Below, piece by piece: positions 1 through 8,061 of a DNA stretch of 64,000 nt; position 1 is the stretch's first letter; every line of letters begins with the position of its first letter. Source of the stretch: Leptothoe kymatousa TAU-MAC 1615. GTDB lineage: Bacteria > Cyanobacteriota > Cyanobacteriia > Phormidesmidales > Phormidesmidaceae. The translations under genes were made by a program, and so were the position numbers. The notes under the pieces were generated by a model. It was not told the DNA's origin and made no database searches. It saw only the letters and a list, made by a program, of their open reading frames with translations. The stretch covers positions 1 to 64,000 of the forward strand of contig NZ_JADOER010000016.1 in assembly GCF_018739865.1 (NCBI RefSeq). The letters are read 5' to 3'.

Positions 1-827
1 CGATTATAAAAAACCTCAATCCATTCAGCGATTACGGTTTTAGCCTCAGCCTGATCAGAGAAAATCCTAGAATGCACTAACTCTGTTTTAAGCGTACCAA
101 AGAAACTCTCCGCAACGGCATTATCCCAACAATTTGCACGACGACTCATGCTGCCTTGAATGTCTGCCGCTTGCAAGGCCCGTTGATAGTCTGCGCTCGC
201 ATATTGACTGCCTCGGTCAGAATGAAACATCAATCCCTGGGGCGAGGCAGTACGCTGACCTAATGCCGCCTCTAATGCGGTCAAAACCAGTTCGGTGCGC
301 ATGTGGTCAGCCATCGACCAACCGACGACTCGACGAGAAAATAAGTCGATAATGACGGCCAAGTATAGCCAGCCTTGTCTCGTCCAAATATAGGTCATAT
401 CAGCCACCCAAACTCGGTCAGGTTCAACCGTCTTAAACGCCCGATTCAAACCGTTGTCCGCAATCGGAAAGGAATGCTCAGAGTCAGTGGTCGCCTTGAA
501 TTTACGCTTCGGCCTCGCGCGAAGCCCAAGCTGGGACATCAAGCGAGCGACGCGATTGAGACCCACCTCAGTGCCACGAGCCAATAAGGCCGCATGCATC
601 CGAGGCGAACCATAGGTACCACGACTGGTCTCAAAAATGTCAACCATTTGCTCACACACGATCTGATTCTCCTGTGCTCGGCGAGAGCCTTGACGCTCAC
701 ACCAGGCGTAATAACCACTGCGCGTGACCTTCAACATTCGACACATCAAGGTAACCGGGAAATTGGCCTTCTCGGCATGGATTAGCTCGTAAAGTCGGCG
801 CTTTCCCTGGCAAAGAAGGCTGCGGCC
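1..827 (-). CDS. IS3-family transposase OrfB (rve/DDE integrase core), partial at window edge
   Basis: Read on the minus strand in the -1 frame from the slippery site, this is an open frame of 275 codons to the window edge. It has the IS3 OrfB N-terminal motif CRMLKVTRSGYYAW. The catalytic triad is intact: Asp in VADMTYIWT, Asp in FHSDRGSQYAS and Glu in NAVAESFFGTLK. The visible end (EWIEVFYN) is the usual near-C-terminal block, so only a few tens of residues are missing. No separate strong start is evident, so it is presumably made as the OrfAB fusion. Confidence 0.88.
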
Positions 828-1108
828 TTTTTTAAGAAATCACGCTCCTGTTTGACGTGTTTTAGTTCACGCCGCAGCCTCACCAATTCTTGATGCTCGG
901 CACTCGTTAATTCACCCTCAAGTCTCGGGTGTTCGTTAATCTGGGATTGTTTCACCCATTTGCGCAGAGCACTTTCTGTCAGCCCCATTTCTCGGGCGAC
1001 TTGGCTGACCGGTTTGCCTGATTGCTTCACGATGTTGACCGCTTCCGCTTTCTGCTCATCGGTAAAGTAGCGACGTGGTTTTTTAGTCATTTGAACATTA
1101 TCCTGCAT
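782..1108 (-). CDS. IS3-family transposase OrfA (helix-turn-helix)
   Basis: A 108-residue protein. The N-terminal helix-turn-helix of the IS3 OrfA/InsE type covers about residues 8-55 (YFTDEQKAEAVNIVKQSGK, then VSQVAREMGLTESALRKWV). A leucine-zipper-like coiled coil follows at about 70-100 (LVRLRRELKHVKQERDFLKK). In this family OrfA binds the terminal repeats and regulates transposition, and a frameshifted OrfAB is the transposase. The slippery site at 827-833 lies near its 3' end. Start could be the ATG at 1108 or the in-frame ATG six codons later. Confidence 0.9.
   Translation of the reverse strand: MQDNVQMTKKPRRYFTDEQKAEAVNIVKQSGKPVSQVAREMGLTESALRKWVKQSQINEHPRLEGELTSAEHQELVRLRRELKHVKQERDFLKKAAAFFARESADFTS
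827..833 (-). promoter_or_regulatory. Programmed -1 frameshift heptamer (A AAA AAG) between orfA and orfB
   Basis: On the minus strand the heptamer AAAAAAG is read in the orfA frame as TTA AAA AAG. Slipping back one base puts the ribosome in a frame that stays open from here to the window edge and encodes the DDE domain. This is the classic IS3-family arrangement. Confidence 0.8.
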
Positions 1109-1124
1109 TACGACTCATCGGATA

Positions 1125-1149
1125 TGTCCACTTTTTTTGGGGAAGGTCA
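1125..1149. repeat. Terminal inverted repeat of the IS3-family element (left end)
   Basis: A 25-bp segment upstream of orfA has the characteristic IS3 end composition: TGACC at the outer tip, a C-run, an A-run and GTGGACA inward. The partner repeat is outside the window, so pairing cannot be verified here. Confidence 0.7.
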
Positions 1150-1832
1150 CCATCGGCTTTATGGTGTGCGACGAGGGCTAGGTCAACATAGCTACCATAG
1201 GCTCGGTCCGCCAGGACGATATCGCCGGGTGCTAAGGTTTGATACCACTGACGAGCCAGGGTGATTTCTGAGGTGTTGAAATCGGCAATGCGGATCGCCA
1301 CAGCGGCCGCAGTCGCTAGCGAGAACACGACGAGGAGTTTAGCGATGGGAAAGCCACAGCCCGCTTTTTGATTCGAGTGCTGCGGATAGGCTACTTGGTT
1401 GGCCGGTGTATCGGCCATTACCACGTTTGAACCATCGAGTATTTTAACCACTCGCCCCAGCCACAGATGGGCCATTGATGTCTGAGCGTCAATGACTGCA
1501 CCCGTATGCTCAAAGAGCTCGCACAGAACTGATTCCGGTAGCCGCTGACGCGCTTTTGCATAGCCTCCCGTGTTTAGTGAAGGTAACGGTGCGTCTTCAA
1601 CGGCCAGTCAACATTGAATCTGCTTCACCGCATTGGATAAACTTTTATCGGCATCCAACACCTGATACAGAAACGCCCACAACGTCACGATAGGCGTAAA
1701 CAGTCGTTTGCGGTAAGTGACCTTTGCCCGGTGCAACGCATCCTCAATGACACGGTCATTAAGGATGCCTGAAAAGGGATTGCCTGATCGCTCAGACAGC
1801 TTGAGCTTGAGTATTTCAACAGAATGAAGCAT
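1150..1832 (-). pseudogene. IS4-type transposase, N-terminal part, disrupted by stop and IS3 insertion
   Basis: A single minus-strand frame from the ATG at 1832 encodes the N-terminal region of a DDE transposase like those of cyanobacterial IS4-family elements. It includes the first catalytic Asp block (VVKILDGSNVVMADTPANQ) and the second (DIVLADRAYGSY). The frame is broken by an in-frame TGA at 1608-1610; reading resumes in the same frame with LAVEDAPLPS, NTGGYAKARQRLPE and onward. It is then cut at 1150 by the IS3 element, after the residues HHKADGD. The C-terminal part with the catalytic Glu would lie beyond the IS3 copy, outside the window. Not functional as it stands. Confidence 0.85.
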
Positions 1833-2002
1833 AGTAGAAGCATGTTTTTGTGAGCCAAGGCCATTCTCCTTTATCGGTGGGGCTCTTGGCTATTTTTTTG
1901 CCATGCAACATTCTTAAGTCAGCGCCATTCGAGTCTGAGACTCCTTTACGAGGGGACAATGAAACGGAATTCACTGGGAGAGACGGCTCTCCACTCGGTT
2001 GG

Positions 2003-2041
2003 GGAGCTTACACTAAGCTCCTAACATGTAGCTTGCTACAT
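2003..2041. other. Two adjacent perfect hairpins between the IS scar and the conflict operon
   Basis: An 8-bp perfect stem (GGAGCTTA with TAAGCTCC, 3-nt loop, 2003-2021) is followed at once by a 7-bp perfect stem (ATGTAGC with GCTACAT, 2026-2041). They lie 30-70 bp past the stop of the last operon gene. Neither is followed by a T-run on either strand, so they may be a factor-dependent terminator, an RNA 3' end structure or part of an IS end. Confidence 0.45.
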
Positions 2042-2071
2042 CACACCAAAAGAGCAAGAGAGAGAAAAGTA

Positions 2072-2896
2072 CTATTGCAGAATCCTGGGCGAAGAACAGG
2101 CTAGACGGAAACCATTATTCAAGTCATGGACATCAGGTGAATGATTATCTCGGAAAGCCGACCGACAATTCTTCGGATTGTTAAGACAAGAGCCACCTCG
2201 GAGTACACGATTATCAGAATCTTTTGCAGCTATCCAACCTCTTCCATCAGTCGGTGCATTCTGATAACTGTTATGCCATAAATCCTCGCACCACTCCCAA
2301 ACATTACCGTGCATATCACTAAGTCCAAAAACATTTGCAATGCCAAACTCATTTACCAAGGTAGTCGCTTCTCGATAATCACTTTTTCTCCCATCGCCAT
2401 AAGTGTAGTTACTATTGTAGTTAGATAAATTGTTAGCAATGGTATCCCCAAAATAAAAAGGCGTTTGGGTGCCTGCTCGACAGGCATATTCCCACTCCGC
2501 TTCGCTAGGTAAGCGATAGGGTAGTTTGGTGTGCTGTGCCAGGCGCTGACAAAACTCCACTGCGTCATACCAACTCACGGAGTCTACTGGATGATTATCT
2601 CCTTTGAAGTTCGATGGGTTTTCGGCTAAATTTCGTTCTGCCTTAGGCAGGGCTACAACCGCTCGCCACTGGGCCTGGGTAACTGGATATCGCCCCATAA
2701 AAAACGATGAAACTGTGACCGCATGCTGCGGACCTTCATTATCTCTTCGCCCGGATTCATCCTCTGGTGAGCCCATGATAAAGGTGCCACCAGGAACCAA
2801 CACCATATGGAGCGGCAATACCTCAGACGGCAAGGATATATCTGGTTCTACGTACCCTTTGGCTTTACGTGAGGTACGGCGTAGTCTGGGAGACAT
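2072..2896 (-). CDS. FGE-sulfatase (SUMF1/C-lectin fold) domain protein
   Basis: About 274 residues from the ATG at 2896; an upstream TTG at 2974 would add 26 residues of poor quality and overlap the preceding gene. Nearly the whole protein is one formylglycine-generating-enzyme-like domain: [69 protein letters not shown] and a final GFRLAC. True FGEs have two Cys in the RGGS segment (RGGSxxC and a second five residues later). Here one Cys follows RGGS directly and the second (NC before RSAFR) is kept, so aerobic FGE catalysis is doubtful and a ligand-binding role is more likely. It is the last gene of the operon, and its 3' end and flank resemble those of the 995-residue protein. Confidence 0.8.
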   Translation of the reverse strand: MSPRLRRTSRKAKGYVEPDISLPSEVLPLHMVLVPGGTFIMGSPEDESGRRDNEGPQHAVTVSSFFMGRYPVTQAQWRAVVALPKAERNLAENPSNFKGDNHPVDSVSWYDAVEFCQRLAQHTKLPYRLPSEAEWEYACRAGTQTPFYFGDTIANNLSNYNSNYTYGDGRKSDYREATTLVNEFGIANVFGLSDMHGNVWEWCEDLWHNSYQNAPTDGRGWIAAKDSDNRVLRGGSCLNNPKNCRSAFRDNHSPDVHDLNNGFRLACSSPRILQ

Positions 2897-2955
2897 AGTG
2901 GGGTAGCGTGAGCAAATTAACAAAGAGCTTCTGAAACATCCTGTAGACAAAATAG

Positions 2956-4038
2956 TCAGACCCTTCTTCCACAATTCAATCTACAAAAATTTAATAATTT
3001 TGCAATACTTAATCGATGCCTCCCTTTCAATTTATGAAGAGCTTTGGATTCTATTTGTTGGACTCTTTCTCTGGTAATCGCAAAGATTTGACCTACTTCA
3101 TCAAGAGTCTTCATACGTCCATCATCTAGTCCAAACCGTAAACGCAGAACATCTCGCTGACGAGGGCTCAAGCTATTTAGAAGTTCATTAGTTACTTGAC
3201 ATAAGTCTTCTAATACCGAGCAGGTTACACGGAAACTGTGGTTATTGTATCGATCGCCAGGCGTAAGGTTAAGGCGATAAGCGGAACGACAGAACTTCGG
3301 CCCCTCATACCAAGAGCTCCCGCGTAGTACGCGACGATCTTCTGCTTCTCGATCTTCCCATGAACTACCATCATTCGGTGCTCCCTCATAATTACTATGG
3401 AAATGATCTTGGCACCACTCCCACGCATTGCCATGCATATCCACCAAACCAAAAGCATTCGCCCCTTTAAAGTGATTTACAGGAGTGGTTTTTTTGCGAT
3501 ATTCTCCTTTGGAGCCCTCTCCATAGGTGTGATCGCCACAATAGTTAGCCAATTGAGTATCAATAGTTTCACCAAAGTGAAATGGAGTAGTCGTACCAGC
3601 TCGACAGGCATATTCCCATTCAGCCTCTGTAGGCAATCGGTATTGACGATTGGTATGGAGGGTTAATCTATCGCAGAACTCCAGCGCATCATGCCAGGAG
3701 ACGTTCTCCACTGGATGCAGCTCTCCTTTAAAGTGCGAGGGCTCCGGCTCCAATTTTTGGCTCACCTGCTCCATCGCCGCCACCGCTCGCCACTGGGCCT
3801 GGGTCACCGGATACTTAGCCATAAAGAAACGGCCCAGGGTAACCTCATGCTGAGGCCCTTCATTATCAAAGCGGTCCAGCTCTCCTGCCGGGGAGCCCAT
3901 CACAAAGCTACCTGCCGGTATCTCCATCATTTGCAGCGACCATACGCCTGCGGCAATGGGTTCGTCGTAATACCGGTTTTGACCTCGACGTTCTTTAATG
4001 GAAAAGGGGCTAGCTTTTTGCATAGGACAAGAGGGCAC
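2956..4038 (-). CDS. FGE-like domain fused to a sigma-70 region 4 helix-turn-helix
   Basis: 360 residues from a GTG at 4038, 13 nt after the previous stop; an ATG at 4023 is the alternative. Residues about 35-275 form an FGE/SUMF1-like domain ([70 protein letters not shown]). Residues about 284-338 are a sigma-70 region 4: [20 protein letters not shown], then [20 protein letters not shown] and SKALHKLK, very close to the -35-binding helix-turn-helix of primary sigma factors. There is no region 2 or 3, so it cannot be a normal sigma factor. The first catalytic FGE Cys is absent (RGSSW). It may couple ligand sensing by the C-lectin-fold domain to promoter or RNA polymerase binding; that is inference. 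Confidence 0.85.
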   Translation of the reverse strand: MPSCPMQKASPFSIKERRGQNRYYDEPIAAGVWSLQMMEIPAGSFVMGSPAGELDRFDNEGPQHEVTLGRFFMAKYPVTQAQWRAVAAMEQVSQKLEPEPSHFKGELHPVENVSWHDALEFCDRLTLHTNRQYRLPTEAEWEYACRAGTTTPFHFGETIDTQLANYCGDHTYGEGSKGEYRKKTTPVNHFKGANAFGLVDMHGNAWEWCQDHFHSNYEGAPNDGSSWEDREAEDRRVLRGSSWYEGPKFCRSAYRLNLTPGDRYNNHSFRVTCSVLEDLCQVTNELLNSLSPRQRDVLRLRFGLDDGRMKTLDEVGQIFAITRERVQQIESKALHKLKGRHRLSIAKLLNFCRLNCGRRV

Positions 4039-4051
4039 AAGAGAGAAAGAG

Positions 4052-7039
4052 CTATGGGAGAATCCTGGGCGCGGAACATACTACACGGAAGCCAAAGCTG
4101 TAAGTGCGGAGTCCGGGCATAAGGTGGTAGCGATAGGCTGAACGACAATACCTGGGATAGGCATGCCAAGAGCCACCGCGTAGCACGCGATTAATCTCTT
4201 TGTCATCCTCATTTCCTTTATCTTCCCAAGCGGTTCCATCAGTTGGAACACCACTGTAATTACTATGGTAATGATCCTGACACCATTCCCACACATTGCC
4301 ATGCATATCACTCAGACCAAAAGCATTGGCAAAGCCTAAGTGATCTACGGGCATAGTCTCACCGCGTCGCTCTCCCGGAGGGCCATTTGCATAGGTGTAA
4401 ACACCATCGTAATTGGCCACTTCAGTGGTTATCATATCTCCAAAGTGAAACTGTGTAATTGTATCGGCTCGACAGGCATATTCCCACTCTGCTTCGCTGG
4501 GTAAACGATACTCATTCCCCGTGTAAGCCGATAAACGAAAACAAAACTCCATCGCATCATGCCAAGAAATTTGCTCTACAGGTCGATCTTTTCCTCTGAA
4601 CATGGCAGGATCAGCATCTAGCTTCGACTCTACCTGGGGTAAAGCGACAACAGAATTCCACTGGGCCTGGGTCACCGGATAACGACCCATGTAGAAAGAC
4701 GCCACCGTAACTTCATGCTGAGGTAATTCATTGTCATAACGCTCTAGTTCATCCTCTGGGGAACCCATCGCAAAGCTTCCACTAGGAATAGCCACCATCT
4801 CTAACGGCACCTCTGAGGGGAGTTGTTCAACATAGCGATAAGCCGTCTGCTGTCGGTCCTGGCGCTGCCACTGCTGGCCGCTGCCAGTGAGGGTTACAAC
4901 AGTCACCTCAAAAGGCTCCAGCTCATCATCTTTCTCTAAAGTATCTAAATAAGATAATGGACGTAAATCTTGAATATCAACTTGTTCTTCTGAATTCTCT
5001 TCAGCTCGCACAATCCAAAAATAAGATGAATCCGATACCGAATCTGGTCGGCTAATCACAACTTCCTGTGGCTGTTCTATTTCAGCCTGCAGTAACAGCA
5101 CTGTATCCCCTTCTTCAGGCAAATCACCCCATTCCTCTATCCACGCCCCAACCATAGAGGCTCTCTGCTGTTCATAGGCTTCCCCACCATCCGTACCATC
5201 CGTTTCCAAGGTGAGAATCAAAAACTCTTCAGTCTGCAGCGCTGGTGGAAAACCGATCTCAGCAACACCATCCTCAAACCGAGCATCAATAAATTCAAAC
5301 TCTTCCAGCTCTGGAAAATAAATCGGTTCAGCCTCATCCAAAGAAGATGCACCTTGGGCAACAGGCATCCCCAATGCTTCCACTAATTCCGCATATCTCC
5401 CCCCCAATCGACGCAGTGCCTGCTTGGTCACTGACGCAAAGGTCAAAAACTCTTCGCCTACATCGTCTAGTTCTTCTTCCAGACGCAAAAGGGCCGTAAA
5501 GCTATAAATGGACTTACCCAGTTTTTTGCCAATGTAAGTCGAAATTTCATTGAGAACAATTTCTGCCGATGGCGTATCCACCGTGTCAATCAGTAACTTA
5601 CGCACACCTGGCACAAATTCATAGCGGCGTTTGGTGGCAAATAAACTCCCCTGGTCCGCCACAGCATCCACAGCAGGTTGACTCTCTTCATTCGCAGCAG
5701 AGGCAGATTCTGGCTGACGTTTTATTAGACCACTTAAAAACACTTCGGCCACATGCAACGGTGTAGATTGTGGCAACAGCTTTGCCTGGATGATATAAAT
5801 CAACGACAATTCCACCGGCACCAGGGCCATCAAAGATGCTAGTTCTCTGGCCGTATCAGATGCAGTCTTACTAAAGCGACGAACGAAGTACTGGGCCTGC
5901 TCCGCTTCACTACCTGACGATGGGGGCACAGATTGTGGAGGGTTTTGTTGTTGAGCCGCTTGCCACTGAGCATCAAACCAAATGCCCATGGCCTGGGCAT
6001 CTCCAAACCCAGCCAGCATTTTGGCCCACTGCACCATAGACGATGGCTCCAGCGTAATCACCGGTAGCTTTAGACCAGGATCGCCATCGTCTTCCCATGT
6101 CAGGGGTAAATGGTTGATTAGCTGGTTATTGGGCACCCCTGGGCATCGCCCCGAAAAGGAGGTTCTTAGCCCAGCACTCAACACCGTTCTAGACCACAGC
6201 CGCCCCGGTAGCATCTGCACAATGGTTACCGGGCTATGTTTAGCCCATAGAGATAAATACTTTGCCTGCAAGGTACCTGTCTGCCATGCGGGTGAAATAC
6301 AATCGCTGATCACCAAAATTAAACGTCGGCCTGACGTATCAATCAGTTCTTTAGGCGCACGGGGACGAGGGGATACATTACCAACCGGACGTTTCGCAAA
6401 TAAGGTAATTTCTCCGGCAGAGGTGGTTTGTAAATACCAGGTACTAATGGTGCGGAAGGCTCCCTGGCGTTCTAGCACCTGCTGAAAATCCCGAATCGTA
6501 TCACGCCAGAGAAAACTAGATGCTGAATCTTCGACTACCAGCACCAGCTCTAACCAGCGTTCACGGGCTGGTTTGATCACGGTCATACAAAACTGCCGTT
6601 CTGCCGTTTGCTCTGCAGTGGCATCTTCATCCAAAATCTGTTGGGTATAGGACTCCACCTTACGCATCAAAGGCCGTAACGAACGGCCCAGGGCAAGAGT
6701 TTTACGAAGTGCTGGCGCAGTAGGGGTTTGAAATGGAATACCGCGCTGTATAGGTTTATCCTGCTGGGTCTGATTATCACGGGACGACGGGGCCGATAAC
6801 GTTAGGTTTGGATCTCGACTGGGTGCAGCAGAGGGTAACGGTCCTGTATCTCTAGATTCATCGGCCCTAGAGTCATCTCTGTCATCGTCATCAGGCTCTG
6901 TACTCGCCTGGGCAGCAGGTGCATCGATATAGTTGACCAGCCAAAGCAAGTCAGCGATATTTTCGCCATCCCAATCAACACCCGCTGATCGCAAACGAGC
7001 AATCAACTTCGCTAATGCTGTCGGTGCCACCTGAGTCAT
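4052..7039 (-). CDS. SAV_2336-like vWA protein with C-terminal FGE domain (conflict-system component)
   Basis: 995 residues; the start ATG shares one base with the stop of the ATPase gene, so the two are translationally coupled. Residues 1-40 resemble the SAV_2336 N-terminal region, 41-100 are acidic and low complexity, and about 160-365 form a vWA-like domain ([13 protein letters not shown], then [13 protein letters not shown] and VQMLPGRLW). The MIDAS site is degenerate: DSASS at 171-175 has Ala where DxSxS has Ser. A helical region and acidic beta-rich segments follow. The last ~255 residues are an FGE/SUMF1-like domain ([58 protein letters not shown]) lacking the first catalytic Cys. In vWA-MoxR-VMAP ternary systems the vWA protein works with the AAA+ ATPase; the FGE domain may be the sensor or target-binding module. 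Confidence 0.82.
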   Translation of the reverse strand: MTQVAPTALAKLIARLRSAGVDWDGENIADLLWLVNYIDAPAAQASTEPDDDDRDDSRADESRDTGPLPSAAPSRDPNLTLSAPSSRDNQTQQDKPIQRGIPFQTPTAPALRKTLALGRSLRPLMRKVESYTQQILDEDATAEQTAERQFCMTVIKPARERWLELVLVVEDSASSFLWRDTIRDFQQVLERQGAFRTISTWYLQTTSAGEITLFAKRPVGNVSPRPRAPKELIDTSGRRLILVISDCISPAWQTGTLQAKYLSLWAKHSPVTIVQMLPGRLWSRTVLSAGLRTSFSGRCPGVPNNQLINHLPLTWEDDGDPGLKLPVITLEPSSMVQWAKMLAGFGDAQAMGIWFDAQWQAAQQQNPPQSVPPSSGSEAEQAQYFVRRFSKTASDTARELASLMALVPVELSLIYIIQAKLLPQSTPLHVAEVFLSGLIKRQPESASAANEESQPAVDAVADQGSLFATKRRYEFVPGVRKLLIDTVDTPSAEIVLNEISTYIGKKLGKSIYSFTALLRLEEELDDVGEEFLTFASVTKQALRRLGGRYAELVEALGMPVAQGASSLDEAEPIYFPELEEFEFIDARFEDGVAEIGFPPALQTEEFLILTLETDGTDGGEAYEQQRASMVGAWIEEWGDLPEEGDTVLLLQAEIEQPQEVVISRPDSVSDSSYFWIVRAEENSEEQVDIQDLRPLSYLDTLEKDDELEPFEVTVVTLTGSGQQWQRQDRQQTAYRYVEQLPSEVPLEMVAIPSGSFAMGSPEDELERYDNELPQHEVTVASFYMGRYPVTQAQWNSVVALPQVESKLDADPAMFRGKDRPVEQISWHDAMEFCFRLSAYTGNEYRLPSEAEWEYACRADTITQFHFGDMITTEVANYDGVYTYANGPPGERRGETMPVDHLGFANAFGLSDMHGNVWEWCQDHYHSNYSGVPTDGTAWEDKGNEDDKEINRVLRGGSWHAYPRYCRSAYRYHLMPGLRTYSFGFRVVCSAPRILP

Positions 7040-8061
7040 TATGCTCCAGGCCCAGAAAGCGGCTTTAATATCTTATCGAGCAGATTATTATTCTCTACAT
7101 CTGCCGCTGGGATACCTTCCTGCAGAAGAAGATAAATCGCATTGAGCAACTGGTCTGTTGCCAGTTCTTCGCTACTACGCTTTTCAACAAAAGCGTCAAT
7201 AATCGGCTGAGCCTTAGTTAGTACCTCTGAATCCAGGGCAGTCAAGTGACGCGACACTATATCGGCCAGTTCTTTAGGATCGGGCTCTTCCATTTCTAAA
7301 CGAATGCACCGACGCAAAAAGGGTGGTGGAAAGTCGCGCTCTCCATTACTGGTCAAAATTACAAAGGGAAAGGCATTACACTGCACCTGGCCATTGATAA
7401 TCTCAGCGGTCTCAGTGGTCTGTGCATAGGAAGTGCTCACTTCTACTGTAGATAGCACTTCTTTAATGCGCTCTAATTCATCAATGCGATAACGCCCTTC
7501 TTCAAAGGTGTGGAGTAAGTCATTGGGCAAGTCAATATCGCTTTTATCAATCTCATCGATCAATAAAATCCGGGGGCGCTTCAGCCGATCGGGCAATACT
7601 GGCAGCAACGCTGTGCCCAGTGGCCCCAAACGAATGTACTTACCGATCGCTTCCAGTTCTTCGGCAGCCGTCTTGTTTTGGTTCGTCTTAGCAGATTCTG
7701 ACGGTTGCACCTGGGAATCTTGCAAACGACCAATGGCATCGTAACTATACAGCCCCTGCTTTAATGTAGTGCGTGTTGTAATTGGCCAGTAAAGTACTTC
7801 CCCCAGCTTTAGCTCATGAGCCACCGCATAGGCCAACGAGGTCTTCCCTGTGCCGGGCCTACCCGTAATCAAGAGCGGTCGACGTAAATACAACGCCGCA
7901 TTCACCAGCTGGATCTGTTCAGGCCGAGCCTTAAACGTCGTGCCCTTTTGAGCTTGATATTTGCCAACATCTTGAAACTCACGCCACCCTGGTGGATCGG
8001 GTAGGCGATCCAAATCGTCATGGGGAGTGCCACTGCCTTTGTAAATTTCCCAGGAGGTCAT
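7039..8061 (-). CDS. MoxR-type AAA+ ATPase of the ternary conflict system
   Basis: 340 residues. It has Walker A GRPGTGKT at 67-74, Walker B ILLIDEID with the DE pair at 169-170, a sensor-1-like TSNGERDFPPPFLRRC block and the arginines expected of a MoxR-family ATPase. The ATG overlaps the protease stop by 4 nt (ATGA), and the stop overlaps the start of the SAV_2336-like gene by 1 nt, so the three proteins should be made in similar amounts. MoxR ATPases remodel partner complexes together with vWA proteins. Here the ATPase is flanked by a vWA-like protein and a trypsin-like protease, as in the predicted vWA-MoxR-VMAP systems. Confidence 0.88.
   Translation of the reverse strand: MTSWEIYKGSGTPHDDLDRLPDPPGWREFQDVGKYQAQKGTTFKARPEQIQLVNAALYLRRPLLITGRPGTGKTSLAYAVAHELKLGEVLYWPITTRTTLKQGLYSYDAIGRLQDSQVQPSESAKTNQNKTAAEELEAIGKYIRLGPLGTALLPVLPDRLKRPRILLIDEIDKSDIDLPNDLLHTFEEGRYRIDELERIKEVLSTVEVSTSYAQTTETAEIINGQVQCNAFPFVILTSNGERDFPPPFLRRCIRLEMEEPDPKELADIVSRHLTALDSEVLTKAQPIIDAFVEKRSSEELATDQLLNAIYLLLQEGIPAADVENNNLLDKILKPLSGPGA

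Larger units (their letters stand above)
1..1149 (-). mobile_element. IS3-family insertion sequence, truncated by the window edge
   Basis: Two overlapping minus-strand frames, orfA and orfB, are joined by a -1 slippery heptamer, the standard IS3-family layout. The element's outer end lies near 1149: a 25-bp terminal segment (1125-1149) reads on the minus strand as TGACC, then CCCC, an A-run and GTGGACA, which is the typical IS3 end. Beyond it the reading frame of another transposase (IS4-type) resumes, so this copy inserted into an older IS. The other end and the target duplication lie outside the window. Confidence 0.9.

Noticed and set aside
134..785. Plus-strand open frames across the IS3 element
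   Set aside because: They mirror orfB on the minus strand, which has the intact DDE motifs and the frameshift signal; no plus-strand domain is visible.
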